A DNA stretch of 64,000 nt from Methanococcus voltae (GCF_024807655.1 NZ_JANUCR010000001.1:1-64000), one strand, 5' to 3'. Shown: positions 28,205 through 38,515, counted from the first letter of the stretch. The notes: a model not told the origin generated them from the sequence alone. Made by a program: numbers and translations.

Positions 28205-29611
28205 ATGAGCGATGAGTTATCAATGAAATGTGGTCTTGAAATCCACGTACAAGTGGATACAAACTCCAAATTATTTTGTATGTGCCCTACAAACTACAAA
28301 GATGTAGAACCAAACACGAACGTATGTCCTGTATGTATGGGTCATCCTGGTGCAAAACCAATGCCACCCAACAAAGAAGCAATTGACGTTGCAATTATGG
28401 TTGCTAAAATGTTAGATTGTGAAATGGTTTACGATAAGGACATTTATTTCCAAAGGAAACATTATAATTACCCGGATTTACCGAGCGGATACCAAAAAAC
28501 TTCCGTACCCATCGGGGTAAAAGGGAATTTCTTAGGTGTAGAAATTACAGAAGTTCACTTGGAAGAAGACCCTGGTCAATATAAGCCAGATTTAGGTACT
28601 GTGGACTATAACAGAAGTGGTACACCATTAGTTGAGATAGTTACAGAGCCAGATATGAAAAGCCCTGAAGAAGCAAGGGAATTTTTAAGGCAATTAATGA
28701 GATTGTTTAGATACATCGGACACCTTAGAGGAGAAGGTACCATGAGAGCCGATACTAACATATCCATTAATTACAACGGCATTCAAGGTAAAAGAGTTGA
28801 AGTTAAAAACGTTAACTCCATAAAAGGTGTTTTCAAAGTATTGAAGTATGAAATCATCAGACAGAAGAATGTGTTAAGAAGAGGCGGAGAAATTAAAATG
28901 GAAACAAGAGCTTTCATGGAAGCTCAGATGATTACAAAGTCCATGAGAAGCAAGGAAACCGCTGACGATTATAGACACATTCCTGACCCTGACATACAAC
29001 CTATTGTATTAGATACCAACTGGGTTGATGTAGTTAAAGAAAGAATGCCTGAAACCCCTATCGATAAGGAAAAAAGATTCGTAGAAGAATACGGAATCAA
29101 AGAAGATGATGCTAAGGTTTTAGTTTCAGACCTTGAACTTGCAGACGTATTTGAAAAGGTAGTTTCACACTTTGGTGCAGATGCGAAAAGTATTGCCTTA
29201 TCCGTAACTTGGATTAGAAACGAATTAAAAAGAGTTCTTACATACAATAAAGTTGATTTCGTAGACAGTGGATTAACAACGGAGCAAATTGTTGAATTAA
29301 TCGAATCAATTGCTAATAAAACCATCAGCCAAAAGATTGGTAAAAAAATCATTGAGTTAATGGTTGAAAATAAAGGTGCAAAATCACCAAAACAGATTAT
29401 TGAAGAAGAAGGTCTTACCGTTGTTGGTGATGATAGCGAAATAGAACAATTCTGTGAAGAAGCTATTAAAAACAGTGCTGTTGCTGTTGAAGATTATAAA
29501 TCAGGTAATTCCAAAGCTCTTAACTCAATCGTTGGGCAAGTGATGAAATTAACACGTGGTAGAGCTGAACCTGGAAAAGTTGTAAAAATTTTAAAATCTA
29601 AATTGGATTAA
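28205..29611 (+). CDS. gatB: Asp-tRNA(Asn)/Glu-tRNA(Gln) amidotransferase subunit B
   Basis: Subunit of GatCAB, which converts mischarged Asp-tRNA(Asn) (and, where used, Glu-tRNA(Gln)) with amide nitrogen from glutamine. The 468-residue protein begins SMKCGLEIHVQVDTNSKLFC and has the family signature around DYNRSGTPLVEIVTEPD (about 138-154). The zinc-binding Cys set is present: Cys25, Cys27, then VCPVCMGHPG near 41-50. The C-terminal tail domain follows about residue 330. ATG 28205 is preceded by GGTGGAAAA. Confidence 0.96.
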   Translation: MSDELSMKCGLEIHVQVDTNSKLFCMCPTNYKDVEPNTNVCPVCMGHPGAKPMPPNKEAIDVAIMVAKMLDCEMVYDKDIYFQRKHYNYPDLPSGYQKTSVPIGVKGNFLGVEITEVHLEEDPGQYKPDLGTVDYNRSGTPLVEIVTEPDMKSPEEAREFLRQLMRLFRYIGHLRGEGTMRADTNISINYNGIQGKRVEVKNVNSIKGVFKVLKYEIIRQKNVLRRGGEIKMETRAFMEAQMITKSMRSKETADDYRHIPDPDIQPIVLDTNWVDVVKERMPETPIDKEKRFVEEYGIKEDDAKVLVSDLELADVFEKVVSHFGADAKSIALSVTWIRNELKRVLTYNKVDFVDSGLTTEQIVELIESIANKTISQKIGKKIIELMVENKGAKSPKQIIEEEGLTVVGDDSEIEQFCEEAIKNSAVAVEDYKSGNSKALNSIVGQVMKLTRGRAEPGKVVKILKSKLD

Positions 29612-29892
29612 TTAAATTAATTGAATTAATTAAATAGGTTAATTAGATTAAATAATTTAATTCCATTTTATTATCTTTTTTACATCTATTATCTTTTTTT
29701 AAAACGTTGTTCGTATAAAATTATAAATACTTCGAATACATATTATCATTATTAATTTTGGTTTTATTTTATAGAAAAATTTAAAAGTTTCACAAGTTAT
29801 TTGTCAAATTAAAATGCAATACTAAAATATTAAAATATATAGATAATCAAATAAACAGATTAATATATAAAACCTGAGTTAACGGTGATATT

Positions 29893-30837
29893 ATGGAGAT
29901 AACTGTAATAGGGGCTTCCGGTAAAATTGGTTCACAATTATCATTTTTATTAGCACGTGAGAAATACATAAGAAATATTAACCTTGTAGCTCGTGAAAAA
30001 TCATTGAATATGCTTGAAGGCGTAAAAATGGATATTTATGACGCATTGGCGGCTTCTGGGCGAGATGCAGAAATAAGAATCCATAGTGATACGGAAATTG
30101 AAAATTTATGTAATAGCGATATGATAATAATTACATCAGGCGCTAAAAGAAACGGCAATATGTCACGTTTAGACTTAGCCAAAACAAATGCGAAAATTAT
30201 AAAAAATTATTCACAGGAAATTGCAAAGCACTGCGATACTAAAATATTTATGGTATCTAATCCGGTAGATGTAATGACCTACAAAGCACTAATGGAAAGC
30301 GGTTATGATAAAAGCAAGGTGTTTGGATTAGGTACGCACTTGGATTCCATGCGTTTTAAGGTAGCAATTGCCAAATTTTTCAAAGTACATATTGATGATG
30401 TAAGAGCAAGAATTGTTGGCGAACACGGCGATAGTATGGTACCACTTATAAGCTCTGCAGCTATCGGTGGCATCCCAGTACGTAGATTACCTAATTATGA
30501 GAATTTCCCATATTACGACATTCTCAATAGTATAAAAACGCACGGAAAACGTATTAATGGGTTAAAAAACGGCTCTGAATACGGTCCTGCTTCCGCAATA
30601 GTTAATATTGTTAAGTGTATGGCAAACAATGACAGAAGAATATTAACACTCTCTACATACCTTGAAGATGAAATCGAAGGTATAGAAGGTAATGCTTGTG
30701 TGGGCGTGCCTGTAAAAGTTGGTAAAAAAGGAATTGACGAGATAATACCAATTAAAATGGAAGACTGGGAATACGAAGCATTTAAAAAATCTGTGGATGT
30801 TTTAAGAGGTTATTGCAAATCTGTTTCAGATATCTAA
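29893..30837 (+). CDS. mdh: malate dehydrogenase (LDH/MDH family)
   Basis: Interconverts malate and oxaloacetate in the partial reductive TCA branch of methanococci. The 314-residue protein has the Rossmann loop IGASGKIGSQ (5-14), the substrate loop AKRNGNMSRLDL (with the Arg that selects malate over lactate) near residues 84-95, the catalytic Asp/Arg helix GLGTHLDSMRFK near 146-157, and the catalytic His in GEHGDSMVPL near 176-185. The archaeal relatives can use NADPH; cofactor preference is not settled by sequence alone. The start follows ACGGTGATATT. Confidence 0.9.
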   Translation: MEITVIGASGKIGSQLSFLLAREKYIRNINLVAREKSLNMLEGVKMDIYDALAASGRDAEIRIHSDTEIENLCNSDMIIITSGAKRNGNMSRLDLAKTNAKIIKNYSQEIAKHCDTKIFMVSNPVDVMTYKALMESGYDKSKVFGLGTHLDSMRFKVAIAKFFKVHIDDVRARIVGEHGDSMVPLISSAAIGGIPVRRLPNYENFPYYDILNSIKTHGKRINGLKNGSEYGPASAIVNIVKCMANNDRRILTLSTYLEDEIEGIEGNACVGVPVKVGKKGIDEIIPIKMEDWEYEAFKKSVDVLRGYCKSVSDI

Positions 30838-30987
30838 AACAGTTGTAAAAAATAATTTAATTACATTATCTATTTATTTTATTTTTGGTTAAAAAGAAGT
30901 TAAAAAAAGCTAAATAATATATTATATACATATATATTATTTTATTATTTTATTATATATTATTATGTTTATGTTAATTAAATTATA

Positions 30988-31566
<579 letters not shown>

Positions 31567-31977
31567 CTAATCACCGTCAAATTACTTGGTTAATATCCTC
31601 AATTTAGATATAACGCCATAATACTCGTGGAACTATATTCGATTATATATGAATATATGAGTATATACGAGTATATACGACATTTGATATATCATTAATT
31701 TATTCAACCCACTTATATATTTAAATCTCAATATATATAAGTTACCCTAAATTGCTGAAATTATATGAAATTATAGACTATTATCTAAACTTTTGAAAAC
31801 AAAACTTTTGAAAAATATAAAAATACCAATTAAAAATTAAAAATTAAAAATATAATCTTAATTAGGAGATTATATAAAATAAAATTAAAAAAAATAAAAT
31901 TTTGTGTTTAAATATATTATTTTGTATATACTACGATAAAGAAATATTAATTAAAATAATTACTAAATAATTAGTAA
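31567..31977. other. gene-free region between adkA and the cohesin-protein gene
   Basis: 411 bp of AT-rich sequence holding the adkA promoter and the 3' end of the cohesin-protein gene. Repeats of GAGTATATAC at about 31659-31680 are the only visible pattern. No RNA or ORF is supported. Confidence 0.5.
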
Positions 31978-34900
31978 TTAGTTTACTTTTTTAGCTTCGC
32001 CATTTACCCATTCTACGTAAATAGGTTCTTCAGGAACTTCTTCAAGTGTTTTGAAGTATTCAACAGCAGCTTGTGTACCAAATCTATCTGAACCTGCGAG
32101 TAATACAACGGTGTACTCTGATATTATACCCGTACCTTCTGATTTAACAGTTATCATTTGTATTACACCTTTATTTTCTCCAGGGTTTGAATTTGTGATT
32201 GATACAGCAAATTCATTCATATAAGCATTTGCTAAGGGGTTAGCTAATGGACCACCTACGATAATTGTATCATCGTTTATTGTGTATCCTTCTGTACATT
32301 TATTAACTGAGCTCTTTAATTCTGTTGCATAGTTTTTGTCTAAGTTTGCATAAACTATGTTTGCACTTGAAATTAAATTGCTTGTAGTTATTGATTCTGA
32401 AGCACTGCTACTGTGATGTCTGCTTGAGCTTGATGATGAGCTTGAGCCAGAATCTGATGTTGGCAATGTTTTTTCCATTTCGACTTCTACTTCAGGGTCT
32501 TGTAATAATGTTAATTCTAATTCTTTAGCACCATTATGGTCTAATATTTTATACCATCCGAATTCTGATTTTTCAGTGGTTATTGTATGTTCTGTAGCAT
32601 TTGCTGTAATTGTTATTTTCTTTAAGCTAAATGCACTTAAAGGTATTCTGAATATTACATATCCTTTTTCAGTGTTATTTGTAGCAACGAATTTAATTTT
32701 TGCTGAAACAACGTTTGAACTTGTTGTCATTTCTGAAGTAATGTTTGATACATTAAATCCATTGTTTAAAACTTGTCCATTTGTCATTGCTTCTTTAATT
32801 TTATTCAATGATTCATTTGCTTGAGTAGTTGTTTTTACTTCCGTATTTAACTCTTCAGCTTTTTGAGTTGTAGTTTCAAGTTTTAACATTAATTCTTTTG
32901 AGATACTTGTTGAAACGTTTTCCATTACAGGAATATCTAATGTTTCATTTTCTAAAGCAATTGATGTAATACTATAACCGTCGTGTTCTTCAGTTGTGAT
33001 ATTACTAATGTTTAACTTATCCCAAACGTCTGCACTAATATTAATAGTTTTTAAAGCTTTTTTAATTGTATTATTTGTAATCAATTGGTTAACAAATATC
33101 TTACCATAACTAAAGCTATTTTCGTCAGATAAATCTACTTTTTTAACAACTACACTGCAAGGTGCTGATGTGTTAATTATTCTTAAGTTGAATTCTGCAA
33201 GTCCAAATTTACCATATTTATCTTCGGTAAAGTTGAAACCACCGAAATAGCCTGTTTCGTTATTAAAGTTTGACAATGTACCAGCTAATTCATAATCACA
33301 AACTACTAAGTTCTCAAGGTTTAATGTACCTTCATATCCAGCACATTTTCTGATTTCTTCTACATTACTTACGTTAAATGAGATATTGAAATTTTCTGCA
33401 TCAATATCTGTTTTTGTAATGTTTACATATACAGGTTTTTCAACTATCTTTACAGATTTTGAAACCCTGTTGTTTGATTCATTTTCTTCAGCTATGATGT
33501 TGCTTTCATCTGCGATAATTGTTATTAAAGTGCTTGTTCTTGCTTCAACGTCCCAACTGAACTCTAATGTTTCAGTGGTATTTTTTGCTAATGAATCGAT
33601 TGTTTTTTCAATAGGGTCATTAGCATCAACGTATAATTTTACCTTGAAAGGTGATGCAATATCCTGATGACCATCATTTCCGACGACAACTGATAAAGTT
33701 GCATTTTGTCCAAAGTTATATGTATCTGGGATAGAGGTACTTAGTACAATATCAGGACCTTCTACGGTTATTTTTGTACTATTTAATTCTACATTGTTAA
33801 ATTCAGCAGCTACATCGGAAACTGATACGTTGGTTAATGTGAAACTTGACATACCAGGTTTTAAAGCTTTAAATTTAGCTTTTGCAACTGTAATATTGTC
33901 ATTTATTCCTTCACTGATGTTTGTAATTATTGCATAATTAACTACACCATTTGCGTTGTCAATATCAATGTTTTTTAAACTAATATTGCCTTCTGAAATT
34001 TCAAATTGGAAATCTTCACAATTTACAATACTTTTATCGAAATGAAGAACACCTTCAAATCCACATACTTTCCTAAAACCATCCATTTTGTTTAAATCAA
34101 TACTTACGTTGAAATATTGGCTTGTGTTAACTAATGAACTGTTTTCAGTTAAATTTAATGAAATTGGTTTTTCAACAACAATTATTGTTTTTGAAAGTTT
34201 CTCATTTGTAGTATATTCATCTTCAAAGTTTAATTCTGCAATTATTTTTGTACTTGCCTTTTCTGGAGTCCAATCAACAAGTATGTCTTGTTTTTCGCCT
34301 GCAGTTAATGGATTTATTTTAACAGTTTTTAATAATTCAGAATCTGCATAAATTGATATTGTATATGTTGTCTTATTTTCCAAAGTTGCTGTACCATTGT
34401 TTGAAACTGATACATTTACTTTTGCGGGTGTTGAGTAATAAGGTTTGTCAACACTTATTGAATCAATTGAAATATCTGGAACTTCAACATCGATTGTAGT
34501 GTCTTTAGTAGCAGTTTTTCCGTCGGTGTTTTTAACCACAACGGTTCCTGTTAAACTACCTACGCCTAAAACCATATCAAATAATTTTACTTCATATGCT
34601 TTTGTAGTATCATTGTACATCATCGTGTAATTTGTATCTTCTAACGAAAAGTTTACACATAATGTATCATTTGCATAATTAGGGTCAGTTATCTTCGCTG
34701 ATACAGTTAAAGTATTTGTTCCTTCGTAGATTGATTCTGGAAGTACTGTTATTTCCTGAATAATAGGAGTGTTATCTAAAACTTCAACACTTGCATCCAA
34801 GATATGTTCATCAGTTGGCATTGTAGAAATACCGCCTTGATTGGTAATATCCAAATTTCTTAATCTTATTTCGTTTGATGAAACATTGAAAGTTTCAAAT

Positions 34901-35289
34901 GTAAGATTAGCGATATTAACGTTGCTTTCAGTGATTCCGCCGCCCATCCACGCTAAACTAATTGAATTATCAGATACATCAACAGTTTTAAGACCTGCTG
35001 TATTAGCAATGCCGGATAATTGAATAGCGGTCAAATTTACATTACTTGAATCATATACAAAATTTGATTCAAATGCACTTATAGTTATGTTCGAATTGTT
35101 TACCCAAAGTTCTAATACGAACTGGTCTCCATTATTTACTTGCTGTGTTTGAGGAGCTAAGCTAACAACAATATTATCATTTGTAGCTGCTGAACAACTC
35201 CCTAAACTTACAGAAACCATAAAAATTGCCAATAATGACATTATTATGATTTTTAACTTGTTTTTAGAGTTTATTTTTGAATTTTTCAA
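31978..35289 (-). CDS. secreted S-layer-type scaffold protein with three cohesin-like domains
   Basis: A 1103-residue surface protein. A signal peptide (residues 1-35) is followed by cohesin-like domain 1 (37-172, typical NNGDQFVLELWVNNS... FVYDSSNVNLTAI), an Ig-like domain (173-271), CARDB 1 (272-375), cohesin-like 2 (377-511), CARDB 2 (512-617), a more divergent cohesin-like 3 (620-740), a linker region, a Ser-rich stretch (944-966) and a C-terminal module with VGGPLANPLANAYM and VVLLAGSDRFGTQAAVEYFK, typical of methanococcal S-layer proteins. Many NxS/T sites suggest N-glycosylation. The start is TTG after GGTGTTAA. Upstream on the same strand is a dockerin protein, the expected partner. 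Confidence 0.8.
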   Translation of the reverse strand: MKNSKINSKNKLKIIIMSLLAIFMVSVSLGSCSAATNDNIVVSLAPQTQQVNNGDQFVLELWVNNSNITISAFESNFVYDSSNVNLTAIQLSGIANTAGLKTVDVSDNSISLAWMGGGITESNVNIANLTFETFNVSSNEIRLRNLDITNQGGISTMPTDEHILDASVEVLDNTPIIQEITVLPESIYEGTNTLTVSAKITDPNYANDTLCVNFSLEDTNYTMMYNDTTKAYEVKLFDMVLGVGSLTGTVVVKNTDGKTATKDTTIDVEVPDISIDSISVDKPYYSTPAKVNVSVSNNGTATLENKTTYTISIYADSELLKTVKINPLTAGEKQDILVDWTPEKASTKIIAELNFEDEYTTNEKLSKTIIVVEKPISLNLTENSSLVNTSQYFNVSIDLNKMDGFRKVCGFEGVLHFDKSIVNCEDFQFEISEGNISLKNIDIDNANGVVNYAIITNISEGINDNITVAKAKFKALKPGMSSFTLTNVSVSDVAAEFNNVELNSTKITVEGPDIVLSTSIPDTYNFGQNATLSVVVGNDGHQDIASPFKVKLYVDANDPIEKTIDSLAKNTTETLEFSWDVEARTSTLITIIADESNIIAEENESNNRVSKSVKIVEKPVYVNITKTDIDAENFNISFNVSNVEEIRKCAGYEGTLNLENLVVCDYELAGTLSNFNNETGYFGGFNFTEDKYGKFGLAEFNLRIINTSAPCSVVVKKVDLSDENSFSYGKIFVNQLITNNTIKKALKTINISADVWDKLNISNITTEEHDGYSITSIALENETLDIPVMENVSTSISKELMLKLETTTQKAEELNTEVKTTTQANESLNKIKEAMTNGQVLNNGFNVSNITSEMTTSSNVVSAKIKFVATNNTEKGYVIFRIPLSAFSLKKITITANATEHTITTEKSEFGWYKILDHNGAKELELTLLQDPEVEVEMEKTLPTSDSGSSSSSSSSRHHSSSASESITTSNLISSANIVYANLDKNYATELKSSVNKCTEGYTINDDTIIVGGPLANPLANAYMNEFAVSITNSNPGENKGVIQMITVKSEGTGIISEYTVVLLAGSDRFGTQAAVEYFKTLEEVPEEPIYVEWVNGEAKKVN

Positions 35290-35411
35290 ATTAACACCAT
35301 TCTAAATTCAATAATAGTTTTCTTTTGTTTTTGTTTTTTATTTTTAGTTTAATATTTATTTTAATATTTATTTTAATAGTTATTTTAATAGTTATTTTAA
35401 TTCTAATTTTA

Positions 35412-35423
35412 TACTATATAGTA
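35412..35423. promoter_or_regulatory. palindrome TACTATATAGTA upstream of scaffold gene
   Basis: A perfect 12-bp palindrome about 125 bp upstream of the cohesin-protein start. On the minus strand it runs into GTATAAAA, so it may overlap a TATA box and act as both promoter and operator. It gives the scaffold gene its own possible promoter, in addition to read-through from the dockerin gene. Confidence 0.35.
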
Positions 35424-35512
35424 GGAATAATAATTAAATTCAAATTATAATGCATAATAATCATCATTTAATTATTTTATTTTCATATCCCTTATTAATT
35501 AATTTAATAAAA

Positions 35513-36874
35513 TTATGCTGTATAAGGCGTTGCTTCGTTAGTTTCTGGATTATATGCCAATAAATACTTAGTTGTACGCCCTTCAAAGTCTTCTGGGTAA
35601 AGTATAGTTCCCATATCCATTAAAATTTCATCAGTGTTTACAACACCCGTCTGATAGAAGTCTGCTGAATAACAGAATATTTTTCCATTGATTACAGGGT
35701 CTAACTGGTCATAACCTGCGTGTCTTTCTTTGAAAGCAGACAAATAAGTTATTGCAGAAGATACAACCCAAACATCTGCGTTTTTAGTAGTTTCAAGGAA
35801 TTCTTCTTTACTTATTTTTGCAAATCCTGTTCCCGTGTAATCTGTGAACAAGTATGTTGCTTTACAGTTTTGACAGATACCTCTTGCATAGTATGATTGC
35901 GCACAAGGGATTGATGCGTATCCTTTACTTGTAATGTATCCCCATGAAACTTCCGGAGCATCATTACCTGAAGCACTTCTCTTAGCATTCAAAGCTTTCT
36001 TTTCTACTTTTGAGAAGTATTCATTTGCGTATGGTTCTTTATTATAGAATGCAGCTATTGCTTTTGCCCATTCACATCTACCTAAGAATGTCTGTTCTGT
36101 CCAGGAAGGGAGTGCAACACAAGTGATACCCTTGTCTTCACAATTACTGTATATTGTACTACCCCTATTACCGTCAAGGGAATTCATAACGAAATCAGGA
36201 TTTAATTGAGTCAATTTCTCGTAATCCATACTATCAGGATGACCTAAATCAACTATTTTACTATCACTGCCTTCTACGCCCTCTTTATGCTCATTCATAT
36301 AATCAAAGTACCACGTTTTTGTGGTGGTAGAAATGCCACTTATGGTATCCATAATATCATTATTTTCATCCATTGCGCATAGGTAAGCTACGTGTACTGA
36401 AGATGTTGGCACAATATTCTCAACGGGGGTGATGATTACATCGTCGTATTTACCAGTTGCCCAGTCAGGTATTGCTTGGCTTTCATTCTTCAATAAATAT
36501 CTTACATCTGCTCCGTCGGTGAATATCTTATATTCATAACTTTCACCGTTGTATGGGTTTACTTCCATACCGTCAGCGTCATAATATACTAAATCCATAC
36601 TTTCAGCATAGGAAATAGGTTCTGACATTTTGTCGTAATAATTGAACAAATAAACAACGTCTGAAACTGAGATTTTATTATCTGCGTTAACGTCTCCGTC
36701 TTCAATGTCCATATTTCTATTATTAAACAAATAAACAACGTCTGAAACTGAGATTTTACCATCACAATTGACGTCACCTAATCTATAGTCGTAATTTCCA
36801 CTCGCAAAACTTGATGGAATTAAAAAAATTGTTAAGAGGATTAAAAAACCCATTTTAGTTTTAAAACTACTCAA
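35513..36874 (-). CDS. dockerin-fused Fe3+/corrinoid-type solute-binding protein
   Basis: A 453-residue exported protein. Residues 1-25 are a signal peptide. Residues 32-83 form a type I dockerin with two Ca-binding loops, DVNCDGKISVSD and DVNADNKISVSD, each followed by VVYLFN. The rest (about 85-453) is a type III periplasmic-binding domain of the siderophore/cobalamin family (PF01497 type), for example LGRCEWAKAIAAFYNKEPYANEYF and DVWVVSSAITYLSAF. The start is TTG after AAAGGAGGCTAAG. It is upstream of, and on the same strand as, the cohesin scaffold gene (223-bp gap). No permease or ATPase genes adjoin. The ligand (iron chelate, corrinoid or tungstate-like) is not determinable. Confidence 0.85.
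   Translation of the reverse strand: MSSFKTKMGFLILLTIFLIPSSFASGNYDYRLGDVNCDGKISVSDVVYLFNNRNMDIEDGDVNADNKISVSDVVYLFNYYDKMSEPISYAESMDLVYYDADGMEVNPYNGESYEYKIFTDGADVRYLLKNESQAIPDWATGKYDDVIITPVENIVPTSSVHVAYLCAMDENNDIMDTISGISTTTKTWYFDYMNEHKEGVEGSDSKIVDLGHPDSMDYEKLTQLNPDFVMNSLDGNRGSTIYSNCEDKGITCVALPSWTEQTFLGRCEWAKAIAAFYNKEPYANEYFSKVEKKALNAKRSASGNDAPEVSWGYITSKGYASIPCAQSYYARGICQNCKATYLFTDYTGTGFAKISKEEFLETTKNADVWVVSSAITYLSAFKERHAGYDQLDPVINGKIFCYSADFYQTGVVNTDEILMDMGTILYPEDFEGRTTKYLLAYNPETNEATPYTA
36645..36758. repeat. 33-bp perfect direct repeat inside dockerin
   Basis: Positions 36645-36677 and 36726-36758 are identical over 33 nt, 81 bp (27 codons) apart. They encode the KISVSDVVYLF part of each dockerin loop. 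Identity at third codon positions implies recent duplication or gene conversion. Confidence 0.9.
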
Positions 36875-37060
36875 GACTTAGCCTCCTTTAATAGCTATTT
36901 GGTAAGTATTACATATTATTGATAAATTATTACTACTATTTACTATAATTGTAGTTATGTTATAGTTATGTTTATAATTTTTAAACAAAACTTTAATTGA
37001 CTCTCAAAATATATATAATTATTGATTAGTTTAATAATTTTAAAGATAACTTTATTAAAA

Positions 37061-37082
37061 ATATAGCATATTCGTGCTATAT
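37061..37082 (-). terminator. inverted repeat, probable comC terminator
   Basis: ATATAGCA (37061-37068) and TGCTATAT (37075-37082) are perfect 8-bp inverted repeats around TATTCG. Read on the minus strand, the hairpin is followed by TTTTTAAT, resembling an intrinsic terminator 155 bp after comC. Its position about 190 bp upstream of the dockerin gene also allows an operator role. The rest of the 361-bp gap (36875-37235) shows TATA-like runs near 37010-37020 for the dockerin gene. Confidence 0.45.
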
Positions 37083-37235
37083 GGTATGAAAAATAAAAAA
37101 TAAGTAATAATAAAAGTATTACGTAATAAAAATAATAAAATAAAAGTTAAAAATTAAAAATAAAATTAAAAATAAAAGTTATAAAAAAAGTAAAAGTAAT
37201 TAAAGCATATAATTTAAATAATTTAATCAATAGTC

Positions 37236-38273
37236 CTATTTTACGTATTTTAAAATATCAATGTCATTTTTTTCACAAATTTTAGATAGTTTATCATATA
37301 ATTTTTTATCTAACTCATAACCATCTTTTTTACTTTCCCAAATTCTTTTTTCAGGTTCTCCAGCAACTAAAATTTCGTCAAAGCCTGTTAAAAGGTTGGA
37401 ACTTTTTAATTCAGTTATTAATTCATCAGTTCTATTCTTAAAGATTTCAGAACCTCCGAAAAACTCAGGATTAATTGCTAAAAACAAATCGCCTTTTGTA
37501 CATCTTGCTTTTGGGTCAGCTGTTCCCTTAACATTAGTTCCGACTTCAGCACCGCCCAAAGCGGACAATAATTCGATTGCTGTCGCAATACCGTATCCTT
37601 TAATTCCCCCAAATGGCAAAATGCAACCATTTAATGCTTCTTTTGGGTCATTTGTTGGATTTCCGTTTTTGTCGAGTGCAGAATTTTCAGGTAATTGCTT
37701 ACTTAATCTGTCTGCTTCAAAGATTTTTCCCCTTGCAATTGATGCTGTTGCCATATCTAAAGAAAATTTTGTTTCATTACCCTCTATTGCAATAGCTACG
37801 GGATTTGTACCTAATATTTTATCTGTTCCGCCGTATGGAGCCATTGCAGGTTCAGTATTTGTAATGGCAATACCGATAAGTCCTTCTTTCATTGCCCTTT
37901 CGGAATAATGACCTGTGATACCAAAATGGTTAGCGTTATATGTGGAAACCATACCAATACCTACATTTTTAGCTTTTTCAATTGCTAAATCCATTGCATA
38001 AGCTCCAATCACATAACCTAAACCTAAATTTCCGTTGATTAATGCAGTTGCAGGACTTTGTTTTTCAATTTTTATATCTGCATTTGGTACAATTACCCCA
38101 GCTTCTAATCCGATTACGGTTTGGTGGAATCTACCGATTCCGTGAGAGGTAAAACCTTTTAAATCAGCTTCTGTAAAAATTTCAGCTGTTAATTGGGCAT
38201 CTTTTTCATTTACCCCATATTTTAATAAAATTTGTTTTAATAGTCGAATTTGGTTTTCAGGAGTTATAAACAT
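37236..38273 (-). CDS. comC: L-sulfolactate dehydrogenase-type oxidoreductase
   Basis: A member of the LDH2/MDH-II family (not Rossmann LDH). In methanogens the characterised member is ComC, which makes sulfopyruvate for coenzyme M synthesis; malate dehydrogenase activity is an alternative. Family segments are ADLKGFTSHGIGR (about 31-43), the catalytic HFGITGHYSERA (about 110-121), PMAPYGG-like PAMAPYGGTDKILGTNP (about 136-152), and the C-terminal FGGIKGYGIATAIELLS. ATG 38273 follows CGGTGAATA and is preferred to the GTG at 38282. Length 345 is normal. No other com genes are nearby. Confidence 0.8.
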   Translation of the reverse strand: MFITPENQIRLLKQILLKYGVNEKDAQLTAEIFTEADLKGFTSHGIGRFHQTVIGLEAGVIVPNADIKIEKQSPATALINGNLGLGYVIGAYAMDLAIEKAKNVGIGMVSTYNANHFGITGHYSERAMKEGLIGIAITNTEPAMAPYGGTDKILGTNPVAIAIEGNETKFSLDMATASIARGKIFEADRLSKQLPENSALDKNGNPTNDPKEALNGCILPFGGIKGYGIATAIELLSALGGAEVGTNVKGTADPKARCTKGDLFLAINPEFFGGSEIFKNRTDELITELKSSNLLTGFDEILVAGEPEKRIWESKKDGYELDKKLYDKLSKICEKNDIDILKYVK

Positions 38274-38515
38274 ATTATTCACCGATTTTTAATGTATAAT
38301 TAATAGATATATGATAAAATATGATAGAATTAGATATATGTGATTTTTTGTATATAATTATAATGATTTAAACAGAATAATCATAAAAAAATTAATAAAA
38401 TAAGAAAATAAGAAAATAATAATTATAATAATTATAATAATATGGTATACAAATAACAAACCAATATAAAAAATATAAAAAATATAAAAACTAAAAATTA
38501 AAAATTAAAAATTAA

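Noticed and set aside
36589-36777. Minus-strand 62-codon ORF with two repeated segments in another frame of the dockerin gene.
   Set aside because: Its repeat is explained by the 33-nt duplication that encodes the dockerin loops in the true frame.
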